Below, piece by piece: positions 1 through 6,260 of a stretch of DNA of 8,329 nucleotides. Each line of letters starts with the position of its first letter. Position 1 is the stretch's first letter. The notes under the pieces were generated by a model. It was not told the DNA's origin, did not search any database, and was given only the letters and a program-made list of their open reading frames with translations. The translations under genes and the position numbers were made by a program. This DNA comes from Chloroflexota bacterium (GTDB taxonomy: Bacteria; Chloroflexota; Anaerolineae; Aggregatilineales; Phototrophicaceae), in contig QGUR01000203.1 in the NCBI GenBank assembly GCA_003242205.1, forward strand, positions 1 through 8,329, written 5' to 3'.

Positions 1-127
1 ACTTTTTCAGTTGCCACGCCTGTTCACTGAGCCAGTTGCAAAGGGCGTTGGCCTGTTCCAGCGTTTGCAGAAGGTACGCCCGTTGTTCGTCGTCGGGCAG
101 CAGTTTGACCTGTGCGATGAGTTTCAT
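1..127 (-). CDS. tnpB: TnpB-family RNA-guided endonuclease, IS200/IS605 group (5' part only)
   Basis: Reading the minus strand from the ATG at 127 gives 42 codons open to the window edge. The peptide starts MKLIAQVKLLPDDEQ, continues with a helix-rich stretch (LLQTLEQANALCNWLSEQAW) and has no stop. This is the usual N-terminus of TnpB/OrfB proteins of IS200/IS605 and IS1341-type elements (K-V-K-L-x-P-x-x-E-Q, then L-x-x-A-N-x-x-C-N-W-x-S-E). TnpB is a nuclease guided by an RNA transcribed from the element's right end; that end, the RuvC-like domain and the zinc ribbon would all lie to the left, outside the window. No strong ribosome binding site precedes the ATG, so the start rests on the family alignment. 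Whether the gene is intact cannot be judged. A TnpB-derived domesticated protein is possible but cannot be told from this fragment. Confidence 0.78.
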   Translation of the reverse strand, partial: MKLIAQVKLLPDDEQRAYLLQTLEQANALCNWLSEQAWQLKK

Positions 128-189
128 GTATGAAAGGATAACACAAATGATCGGATTGTGCAACTGGCGCTTCGCGCCCCGTTTTTCCT

Positions 190-210
190 CCCCACAGCTA
201 AAGCTGGGGG
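190..210 (-). mobile_element. Probable left-end hairpin of the IS200/IS605-type element
   Basis: An imperfect palindrome: CCCC (190-193), a bulged A (194), CAGC (195-198), loop TAAA (199-202), GCTG (203-206), GGGG (207-210). A C/G-rich stem with a TAAA-like loop and a bulge is the form typical of the subterminal hairpins bound by the Y1 transposase TnpA in this family, and it sits in the expected place about 60 bases upstream of the tnpB start. The actual element tip should lie just to its right (roughly 211-220), but I cannot define the cleavage site or the target sequence without the other end. A smaller hairpin, GGCGC-TTC-GCGCC, lies next to it at 166-178. Confidence 0.6.
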
Positions 211-219
211 CATCCAAAC

Positions 220-224
220 GGAGG
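220..224 (+). promoter_or_regulatory. Ribosome binding site that fixes the GTG start of the DUF4139 gene
   Basis: GGAGG at 220-224 lies 5 bases before the GTG at 230. It decides the start: an in-frame ATG at 158 would add 24 residues translated from the transposon-end hairpin and would bury the signal peptide. The site lies only 10 bases from the hairpin, so it is at, or just outside, the element boundary. Confidence 0.8.
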
Positions 225-229
225 TTCCG

Positions 230-1690
230 GTGAAAACAACACGCGTACTTCAGGTTACAGCCTTGGCCGCGCTGCTAAGGGCGGCGCTGCTGGTCGGGCC
301 GGTCGCCGCGCAGGAAGCGGGGGAACGCGCCGATGTCGCCGTGACCATCTACAATCAGGGAACCGCGCTGGTACAGGATCGCCGCGTTTTCGAGCTTGAC
401 GAGGGCGAGAATCTCGTCAACTTCACCGATGTCGCGTCGAGCATCGACCCAACCTCGGTCGTCCTGACGTCCCTGACCGACCCGGAAGGAACCGTCGTGC
501 TGGAACAGAACTACGTCTACGATCTGGTGGACGTCAGCGCACTGCTCGAACGCTATCTCGATGAGCAGATCGAGGTGGTGGCGGAAGACGGCACGGAATA
601 CAGCGGGTGGCTGCTGAGCGGGCGTGGCGGCACGATCATCCTGCGTCAGGACGACGGTGAAGTGATCGTCATCAGTTCGGACTCCATCCGCGACCTGCGC
701 TTTCCCGCCCTGCCCGATGGCCTGATTACCCGCCCGACGCTGCGCTGGCTGCTGTCGAGCGCGCAGGCCGGCGAGCAGGAAATCGAACTGACCTACCTGA
801 CCGGCGGCATCAACTGGACGGCTGACTATAACCTGCTGCTGGCGACCGATAACCGCTCGCTCGATCTGAACGGCTGGGTGACGCTGACCAACACCAGCGG
901 CACGACCTACACCGACGCGCTGGTCAAACTGGTCGCCGGGGATGTCAACCGCTTGCCCGAACCGCAGATGATGTATGATCTGGCCGAAGCCGAAACGCGC
1001 GTTCAGGCCGTCCCCGCCGCGTCGCCGGTCCAACAGCGCGAATTTTACGAATACCACCTCTATGAGATTACGCGCCCGGTGACCGTGGGCAACAACGAAA
1101 CCAAGCAGGTCGAATTTGTCAGCGGCACGGGCATCCCCGCCAGCACCTACTACGTTTACCGGGCCGGAATTCCGTTCTATGGCTATCGCAGCCCGATCAT
1201 CGACCGCGGCTACGGCCAGACCGGCATCACGGACGTGCAGAACTATCTGGAATTCAGCACCAGCGAAGAAGATGGGTTGGGCGCAGACCTGCCGGCAGGG
1301 CGTATTCGCGTCTATCAGGAGGACATCGACGGAGCAGCGCTGCTCATCGGTGAGAACCGTATCGACCACACGCCCGAAGGCGAGAAGGTGGAAATCTATC
1401 TGGGCAACGCCTTTGATCTGGTCGGCGAGCGCCGCCAGACGGACTTCCGCCTGCTGAGCAGCAACGTCATCGAGGAAACCTACGAAATCCGCCTCCGCAA
1501 CCGCAAGGACGAGCAGACGGTCGAAATTCGCGTGCCGGAAACGCTGTTCCGCTGGAGCAACTGGGAAATCCTGCAGGCGTCGCACGAATACGAGAAAACC
1601 GACTCGTCAACCATTGAATTCCGCGTCAACGTCGAGCCGCAGAGCGAAACGGTCATCACCTATACCGTGCGCTATACGTGGCCGCGCTGA
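230..1690 (+). CDS. Exported DUF4139 domain-containing protein
   Basis: A 486-residue protein from GTG 230. Residues 1-27 form a signal peptide: basic start (MKTTR), a hydrophobic run, then a cleavage-like VAA-QE. The mature part begins with the family's N-terminal strand pattern (VTIYNQGTALVQDRR, 38-52), then FTDVASSIDPTSV (65-77). A conserved YLTGGINWTADYNLLL segment lies at 189-204 and the core DUF4139 block runs from about 275 to 486: T-R-P-V-T-V (281-286), N-x-x-T-K-Q (288-293), P-A-G-R-I-R-V-Y (355-362), IGENRIDHTPEGEKV (373-387), F-D-L-V-G-E-R-R-Q-T-D (395-405), RWSNWEI (441-447) and a final ITYTVRYTW. There is no second membrane segment, so it is probably periplasmic or secreted. The biochemical function of this family is not established. 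The length looks complete for the family. It is monocistronic, followed at once by an intrinsic terminator, and faces the gene at 1842-3635. Its promoter is not clear and may lie inside the transposon end. Confidence 0.93.
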   Translation: MKTTRVLQVTALAALLRAALLVGPVAAQEAGERADVAVTIYNQGTALVQDRRVFELDEGENLVNFTDVASSIDPTSVVLTSLTDPEGTVVLEQNYVYDLVDVSALLERYLDEQIEVVAEDGTEYSGWLLSGRGGTIILRQDDGEVIVISSDSIRDLRFPALPDGLITRPTLRWLLSSAQAGEQEIELTYLTGGINWTADYNLLLATDNRSLDLNGWVTLTNTSGTTYTDALVKLVAGDVNRLPEPQMMYDLAEAETRVQAVPAASPVQQREFYEYHLYEITRPVTVGNNETKQVEFVSGTGIPASTYYVYRAGIPFYGYRSPIIDRGYGQTGITDVQNYLEFSTSEEDGLGADLPAGRIRVYQEDIDGAALLIGENRIDHTPEGEKVEIYLGNAFDLVGERRQTDFRLLSSNVIEETYEIRLRNRKDEQTVEIRVPETLFRWSNWEILQASHEYEKTDSSTIEFRVNVEPQSETVITYTVRYTWPR

Positions 1691-1707
1691 TATTCGCCCT
1701 CACTCTC

Positions 1708-1741
1708 AGCCCTTCATCCCGTGCATGGAGAAGGGCTTTTT
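1708..1741 (+). terminator. Rho-independent terminator of the DUF4139 gene
   Basis: AGCCCTTC (1708-1715) pairs with GAAGGGCT (1729-1736). The inner TCC/GGA can extend the stem after a small bulge, and the run TTTTT follows at 1737-1741. It starts 17 bases after the TGA stop, which is the usual place for an intrinsic terminator on this strand. Confidence 0.88.
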
Positions 1742-1784
1742 GCTGCCGGCGAAGCAGCCGGGAGAGAGTTGCGCCTTACATCGA

Positions 1785-1819
1785 AACGACAAGGCCCGCA
1801 TGAAGCGGGCCTTGTGCTT
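1785..1819. terminator. Probable bidirectional terminator between convergent genes
   Basis: A perfect 11-bp stem, ACAAGGCCCGC (1789-1799) with GCGGGCCTTGT (1805-1815), surrounds a 5-base loop ATGAA. Imperfect AAAC / GTTT flanks extend it (AAAC at 1785-1788, TTGTTT at 1818-1823). The stem is strong on both strands but the T tracts are weak, so it is less classical than the hairpin at 1708. It lies 27 bases beyond the stop of the minus-strand gene and is the only terminator candidate for it. Confidence 0.65.
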
Positions 1820-1841
1820 GTTTCTCAGTCCGGCGCGGATA

Positions 1842-3635
1842 CTACGGCGCGCAGTTGCAGGGGATGTTATCCCGGTCGGGATCGAGCGCGAAATTGCCCG
1901 CGATCAGGCAGGCGCGCGCCTGTTCGCAAGTCAGTTGCTCGCAGGTCAGGCTCAGGCTGGGGCAAAAGACGGCTTCCGGCACGATTCCGGGGAACGCCCC
2001 CGGAACCGGCGTAGTCACCATACCCGGAATGGGCGTGGCGAATACGCCGGGGACGACCGTTAGCGCCAGCCCCGGAATGGGCGTCGGGAAGCCGGGCAGA
2101 ACCGGAGCGACGCTCATCGTCAGCAGCGGCATAACGTCCACGCCGACCGGCGGGCGTCCGGTTTCCAGATCGAGCGTGTTCGCCGGGTCGGGATCGGGAA
2201 GCTGCGGATTGCGGATCATGAAGGCGAAGTCGCCGAACGGCGCTTCCGTACGCTGTGACGTCTGCCCACCGATGTCGTTGACGATCAGCAGGTAGCGGCC
2301 CGTCACCGGCGTGGTGAATGTCACCGAAACCGGGATGCGGTCGACGGTTCCCGATTGCACGGCGAGGAAATTCGTCGGGTTGTCGAACGGGCTGACAGCC
2401 AGGAAGAGGCTGATATTGCCGTTGAGGACCAGCGCCGAAATCGTCAGCGTTTCGCCTTCGGCAGCGTCGAAGCAGTAGCCGGTGAGCGTGTCTTTCGGCG
2501 TCAGGTGATCGACGTAAATGCGCTGCTGCTCGACCAGCTTGAGCACGTCGTAGGCGGTTTCGTAGATGAACAGGCACTCGTCGGGATCAACGACGAAATC
2601 AGGCGGGATGAGTTCGTTCAGGCGGCGGCGCAGCTCGGCGAACTGCACGTCGGTCTGGTTCACGAGGTCGAGCGCGGCCTGTACCGTCGCCTGCCCGACG
2701 GAACCGGCGGCCGGCTGCGGGAACGAACAGCTTTCGATATGCAGGTCAATCGCACGGCGCAGGTTGGCCATGGCGTTGTTGAACAGCTCGGCCAGCGGGA
2801 AGAGCGTATCGTAATAGGCAGCCAGCAGCGGGTTCGGCACGTTATAGTCGCTGGGCCGCGCGGGATAGCTGCCACAGGCCGCCCGGCCGCCGAGCGCAAT
2901 TTCGGTCCAGATCGCCCGTGTCGCGTCGAGCGAGGGCTGCGCCAGATTGACGCGGTCGCGCATCAGCCGCAGCGTGCTGAAGAAATCGTCCGCTGTCGCG
3001 TCGGAGATGGGCAGCGCTTCGGCGACGATTCCATCGATTGGCAGCACGGTGAAGTCCGCCGCGTCGAGAATCGTCACCTCCGGCGCGCTCACCCAGCCCA
3101 GCGTGCCCTCGTAATTCACCTGCAGCCACGCGTTGTTGAACGTTCGCCCAAGCAGCGGAAAGACCGTACGCCGGGGCGCGTTGGCGAGGACCGGGTAGGC
3201 GCGGCTTGGGCCGGCGCGTACGCGCACGCCGTTATCGTCCAGCCGCCCCTGAATCGGGCTGGTGGCGCTCGTCAGGCCGGCGCGCGGGCTTTCAAAGCCG
3301 CCATAGGGAATGGTGCGCGGGTCGGCGACGGGCAGGGTATTGATGTCTCCGCTCAGCACGGTGACGACGACCGCGCCGATCCAGCCTTCTTCGCCGCTGA
3401 AATGGATTTTGAACCACTCGTTATCGGGGCTGCGCGCCAAGATGTTGAACGTGGTTCCAGCGTTGGCATGACCGATGACTTCGGCCCCCAGCGCCGGGAT
3501 CAGCCGGATATTCACATTGTCGCGATTGACAACGACGGTGACATCGCTTCCCGGGATCTGTTGTGCAAAAGCGATTCCGACTGAAAGGTACAGGGTTGCA
3601 ACGAGGCAAGTAAGCCAGAACGCCGGACTGCGCAT
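1842..3635 (-). CDS. Exported SH3b / PPC-like / excalibur-like multidomain protein
   Basis: A 597-residue protein from ATG 3635, with GGAGG (minus strand, 3645-3641) five bases upstream. Residues 1-24 are a signal peptide ending AFA-QQ. Two bacterial SH3-like domains follow: about 32-95 (VNIR...NEWFKIHF..EEGWIGA) and about 128-190 (VRVRAGPS.AYPVL...AWLQVNYEGTLGWVS). Residues 205-375 are mostly helical, with scattered Cys (254, 303, 354). About 380-475 look like a PPC-type beta-sandwich (Y-C-F-D...G-E-T-L-T-I-S...G-R-Y-L-L-I-V-N-D). A Pro/Gly linker with octapeptide repeats covers about 512-553. The C-terminus (558-595) is Cys-rich and ends in DPDRDNIPCNC, like the calcium-binding excalibur motif. 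SH3b domains bind peptidoglycan or surface ligands and PPC domains are common on secreted proteins, so a cell-surface or secreted role is likely; no enzyme domain is seen and the function is unknown. It is transcribed alone, divergent from tRNA-Lys. Confidence 0.92.
   Translation of the reverse strand: MRSPAFWLTCLVATLYLSVGIAFAQQIPGSDVTVVVNRDNVNIRLIPALGAEVIGHANAGTTFNILARSPDNEWFKIHFSGEEGWIGAVVVTVLSGDINTLPVADPRTIPYGGFESPRAGLTSATSPIQGRLDDNGVRVRAGPSRAYPVLANAPRRTVFPLLGRTFNNAWLQVNYEGTLGWVSAPEVTILDAADFTVLPIDGIVAEALPISDATADDFFSTLRLMRDRVNLAQPSLDATRAIWTEIALGGRAACGSYPARPSDYNVPNPLLAAYYDTLFPLAELFNNAMANLRRAIDLHIESCSFPQPAAGSVGQATVQAALDLVNQTDVQFAELRRRLNELIPPDFVVDPDECLFIYETAYDVLKLVEQQRIYVDHLTPKDTLTGYCFDAAEGETLTISALVLNGNISLFLAVSPFDNPTNFLAVQSGTVDRIPVSVTFTTPVTGRYLLIVNDIGGQTSQRTEAPFGDFAFMIRNPQLPDPDPANTLDLETGRPPVGVDVMPLLTMSVAPVLPGFPTPIPGLALTVVPGVFATPIPGMVTTPVPGAFPGIVPEAVFCPSLSLTCEQLTCEQARACLIAGNFALDPDRDNIPCNCAP
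1975..2094 (-). repeat. 24-bp (8-residue) tandem degenerate repeats coding a PG linker
   Basis: On the plus strand, copies begin at 1999, 2023, 2047 and 2071, exactly 24 bases apart. The first 14 bases of the 2023 and 2071 copies are identical (CCCGGAATGGGCGT); 1999 and 2047 are diverged. In the protein they give PGLALTVV, PGVFATPI, PGMVTTPV and PGAFPGIV, a flexible linker between the PPC-like domain and the C-terminal excalibur-like motif. A partial unit (LPGFPTPI) precedes them. Confidence 0.75.
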
Positions 3636-3661
3636 TTCCCCCTCCCGTGTGGCTGCCTATG

Positions 3662-3667
3662 AGTATA
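3662..3667 (-). promoter_or_regulatory. Possible -10 element for the SH3b/PPC gene
   Basis: The minus strand reads TATACT at 3667-3662, 27 bases upstream of the ATG at 3635, which leaves room for a short leader with the ribosome binding site. I see no good -35 hexamer at 16-18 bases, so this is a weak call based on position and the -10 match (5 of 6). Confidence 0.35.
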
Positions 3668-3726
3668 GCCAAATCTGTTCTGGCGCGATAGCAGCCCCAA
3701 CAACTACCTGCCCCGGCTATTGTGGG

Positions 3727-3754
3727 TTGTATTTTCGACCTGTGGGTCTATAAT
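3727..3754 (+). promoter_or_regulatory. Sigma70-type promoter of tRNA-Lys
   Basis: A perfect TATAAT -10 lies at 3749-3754, with TTGTAT (3727-3732, three of six consensus bases) 16 bases upstream as -35. Transcription would start near 3761 and give a short 5' leader before the tRNA. The leader contains a possible hairpin, GGCGGCG (3764-3770) with CGTCGCC (3783-3789), one mismatch. Confidence 0.65.
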
Positions 3755-3793
3755 GCATACAGTGGCGGCGCGCGAAAAACGGCGTCGCCCAGT

Positions 3794-3865
3794 GGCCCCG
3801 TAGCTCAGTGGTAGAGCACCCGCCTTTTAAGCGGAGTGTCGTAGGTTCGAATCCTACCGGGGTCA
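3794..3865 (+). tRNA. trnK: tRNA-Lys, anticodon TTT
   Basis: A full cloverleaf of 72 bases. The acceptor stem is GGCCCCG (3794-3800) with CGGGGTC (3858-3864), including one G-T pair, and the discriminator is A3865. The D arm is GCTC-AGTGGTA-GAGC (3803-3817). The anticodon loop is CTTTTAA (3824-3830) with TTT at 3826-3828, which reads AAA/AAG lysine codons. The T arm is GTAGG-TTCGAAT-CCTAC (3841-3857). CCA is not encoded; CTTTTT follows directly. The anticodon stem CCCGC/GCGGA has a C-A mismatch at the 27-43 position, while the other four pairs are sound. Confidence 0.96.
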
Positions 3866-4135
3866 CTTTTTGTATACATCAGAACGCCCTCTCAAAAACT
3901 GCGCCAGCCTGTCGGCAACCTCAATATAGAGCAAATGGCAATGAGCCGTGTACGCGCCAGCGCATAAATGAAACTGCCCGCCATACCATTTTCAATGCGA
4001 TGAAGCGGCCGGCAGACAGCCCTAAGCACTTTCGGAAACCCTACGCTATCTGTTCCCCCTGTGGATGCCCCACTAGCCTAATTTGAGTGCTAACCCCTAT
4101 GTTGGTGGCGGCTATTATCAGCTAGACTTAAGGAG
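3866..4135. other. Gene-free stretch between tRNA-Lys and cas3'
   Basis: About 270 bases with no supported gene. A plus-strand reading frame that crosses it starts inside the tRNA and has no ribosome binding site or recognisable product. I see no direct repeats of CRISPR type and no copy of the tRNA 3' end. A T run (3867-3871) directly after the tRNA may help its termination. Toward the cas genes there is a TATTAT (4113-4118) that could be a -10 and a TTGGTG (4102-4107) that could be a -35 paired with TAGACT (4123-4128); both are weak. The operon promoter is most likely in this stretch. Confidence 0.6.
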
Positions 4136-4165
4136 ATGATTGATTACATCCTCAGGCGGTGCTTC

Positions 4166-6238
4166 ATGCACACCATCCGTCTCAAAGCCGCCGACTCGCG
4201 TATCGCCACGGCTGAAGAACTCGCCGAAGCACGGATCACCCCAGATCAACATCCCGAAGGCTGGCAGATCATGGCGCACCAGGCAGCGACGGTGTACGCG
4301 CTACGCTTTGGTACGGCTCCCATCATCATCAACCAGGCGATGACCGGCGACGGCAAATCATTTGCCGGACAGTTCATGGTGTTCAACGAGCCCAACTGGC
4401 GCACGTTCGCGATGTATCCCACCAACGAACTGGCGGCAGACCAGCAGCGCAGTCTCAACAGCCTGCTTGCCGGATGGACGCCGCCCCAGAACGCGCCCGA
4501 CTGGCGGGTGGTCAATGCCGCCCAGATTGACCGCATTCAGGCTGCGCTGGAATCGAGCCGCATGGAAGCGCTGGATATGCTGCTTGAAGGCGACCTGCTG
4601 CTCACCAACCCCGATATTTTCCATCTGGCGATGCAATTCGCTTATACCCGGTACGGAGCCGCGCCCGATCTCATCCTCGGCAGAATCAGCCGCCGCTATC
4701 GCCTCTACGTGTTCGACGAATTTCATTTGTTCGGCGCGGCCCAGTCAGCGGCGGTGATGACTGCGCTGCTGCTCATCAGAACGATCACGGCCCAGGACCG
4801 CTCTCCGCGTTTCCTGTTTCTTTCGGCCACACCACAGCCGATACTGGGGGCTCTGGCAGCCAAAGCCGAACTCCCTGTGGAAATCATCAGCGGAAGTTAT
4901 TGCGCTACCGACGGCAACCGGCCAGCGGACGACGGCTGGCGACGCATTCTTCAGCCGGTTGACCTCACGCTGCACGAAGGCCGCCTTGAAGAGTGGGTTC
5001 AGGAACATCTCGAAGACGTGATCCTGGACTTTTTCAGACGCCATCGCCCCGGCGCGAAGGGCGTAATCATCGCCAACGGCGTGGCAACCGCCCATCGTAT
5101 CTATGACTTTCTCCGCGAACGCTGCCCAAATGACATTCATCTCGGGCTGAACACCGGCCTGATTCCACCGGAGAAGCGCGGCCGGGAAGTTGATTTGCTG
5201 GTCGCCACCTCCACGGTCGATGTCGGCGTCGACTTTCGCATCAATCTACTGATCTTCGAAAGCCCCGATGCCAACACCCATCTGCAACGTCTGGGGCGGC
5301 TTGGCCGGCATCAGGATGACGGCGCGGGCAACAGGTTCGAGCACTTCGAAGCGCACGCGCTCTTGCCCGACTGGGTAATCAAAAGCGTGATGGCTAAATA
5401 CCCAGCAGGCACGCTGGTGGCGCGTAACGACTACGCTGATGTCGTTCGGGAAGCGATGACGGAACTCCAGGGGTTTAAAAACTATCCGCGACGGTGGGCA
5501 GGGGTACAGGCGGGCCATGTGCTGGGCCGTCTTCGTTCCTCCGCCATTCGCTCGCAGTACGAAGCCTATACGCCGCTGCTCCGCGACGCTTACTGGACAT
5601 TGTATGGCAATAGTCTCAACCGATATTTCACGGTGCGCGACCAGCAGCCGGCGATTTTTGAGGCGGCGAGCTCGTTTCGCGGAACCAGCCCGTTTACGGC
5701 GCTCGTCCTCGACCTGTCGCCGCTGCGAGAGAGCAGCGAGGTGCAAACGTATAACCTGATTACGTTGCTGCTGCGCGGCGAGCTTGAAGCCGTGGAAATC
5801 GCCGACCTGCTGCGGCTGGCGGCCAGTCAGGGCGTGGATGTGGACGCCCTGAAGCGTGCCAGACCGCTGGCAGCCTACAAACTACACGGCTGGAGGGATA
5901 AGGCGCGTGAGATCAGCGTTATTTATGAACAGGAACTTGGAACTGAGCATCAGGTCGTCATCGAATGCCGGTCAATCCGCCTGCGCGTGTCCGATTCGGT
6001 GGGACTCGGCCTGTCCGCGCTCAACGATCAACTGGCAGAGCAAACCCTAGCGGCCTTTTTTATCCCCAATTATGACCCTTACAGCGTGCGCCGGATGCTG
6101 AAACTGGGAATGAAGATGGAACTGTTCCCGTTCACCAGCCTGGACAATGTGCAGGGTTGTGTCGCTTTCGGACAGGACGCGCTGTTGCTCGATTCAGCCT
6201 GGCAGCGGCGGGCAGACGATAAGCCTTTCATCCTGTAG
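4166..6238 (+). CDS. cas3: Type I-D CRISPR-associated helicase Cas3'
   Basis: An SF2 DExH helicase of 690 residues from ATG 4166 (700 from an alternative ATG at 4136; residue numbers here count from 4136). Motifs in order: HQAAT (48-52), Walker A T-G-D-G-K-S (70-75), Walker B DEFH (194-197), motif III SAT (230-232), motif V with VATSTVDVGVDF (356-367) and motif VI QRLGRLGR (384-391). The GDGKS loop and DEFH box match my recollection of type I-D Cas3' rather than the DEAH/DECH of other Cas3 proteins. No HD nuclease domain is present, as expected for I-D, where HD sits on Cas10d. The protein would unwind target DNA after the Cascade complex forms an R-loop. I prefer 4166 because the protein then begins MHTIRL, close to the first conserved strand; the AAGGAG at 4130-4135 touches ATG 4136 with no spacer. 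It ends in TAG with a second in-frame TAG at 6248. cas10d follows 22 bases later. Confidence 0.92.
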   Translation: MHTIRLKAADSRIATAEELAEARITPDQHPEGWQIMAHQAATVYALRFGTAPIIINQAMTGDGKSFAGQFMVFNEPNWRTFAMYPTNELAADQQRSLNSLLAGWTPPQNAPDWRVVNAAQIDRIQAALESSRMEALDMLLEGDLLLTNPDIFHLAMQFAYTRYGAAPDLILGRISRRYRLYVFDEFHLFGAAQSAAVMTALLLIRTITAQDRSPRFLFLSATPQPILGALAAKAELPVEIISGSYCATDGNRPADDGWRRILQPVDLTLHEGRLEEWVQEHLEDVILDFFRRHRPGAKGVIIANGVATAHRIYDFLRERCPNDIHLGLNTGLIPPEKRGREVDLLVATSTVDVGVDFRINLLIFESPDANTHLQRLGRLGRHQDDGAGNRFEHFEAHALLPDWVIKSVMAKYPAGTLVARNDYADVVREAMTELQGFKNYPRRWAGVQAGHVLGRLRSSAIRSQYEAYTPLLRDAYWTLYGNSLNRYFTVRDQQPAIFEAASSFRGTSPFTALVLDLSPLRESSEVQTYNLITLLLRGELEAVEIADLLRLAASQGVDVDALKRARPLAAYKLHGWRDKAREISVIYEQELGTEHQVVIECRSIRLRVSDSVGLGLSALNDQLAEQTLAAFFIPNYDPYSVRRMLKLGMKMELFPFTSLDNVQGCVAFGQDALLLDSAWQRRADDKPFIL

Positions 6239-6248
6239 CCTAGCCCGT

Positions 6249-6252
6249 AGGA
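6249..6252 (+). promoter_or_regulatory. Ribosome binding site of cas10d
   Basis: AGGA at 6249-6252 lies 8 bases before the ATG at 6261 and overlaps the second stop codon of cas3'. It is modest in strength but well placed, and supports the ATG 6261 start with its unusual acidic N-terminus. Very short spacing from cas3' implies co-transcription. Confidence 0.55.
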
Positions 6253-6260
6253 AAATACCG

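Noticed and set aside
158..229. ATG at 158 as the start of the DUF4139 protein
   Set aside because: It has no ribosome binding site, the added 24 residues come from the transposon-end hairpin, and the GTG at 230 has GGAGG at ideal spacing followed by a normal signal peptide.
36..233. Plus-strand 65-codon frame at the left edge
   Set aside because: It runs antisense to tnpB and through the transposon-end hairpin, and its end overlaps the DUF4139 start; no product is recognisable.
275..1585. Long minus-strand open frame (436 codons) inside the DUF4139 gene
   Set aside because: It is an antisense shadow: the opposite strand encodes a clear family match with a signal peptide, ribosome binding site and terminator. 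High GC makes long antisense frames common, and the predicted protein resembles nothing.
2355..3584. Long plus-strand open frame (409 codons) opposite the SH3b/PPC gene
   Set aside because: It is an antisense shadow of a gene with recognisable domains, a signal peptide and a good ribosome binding site; the shadow has no domain pattern.
3808..4086. 92-codon frame starting within the tRNA
   Set aside because: It begins inside tRNA-Lys, has no ribosome binding site and has a composition unlike a protein.
3866..4135. A CRISPR array or leader upstream of cas3'
   Set aside because: No repeated unit of 25-40 bases with regular spacing is visible here or elsewhere in the window; the array must lie outside.
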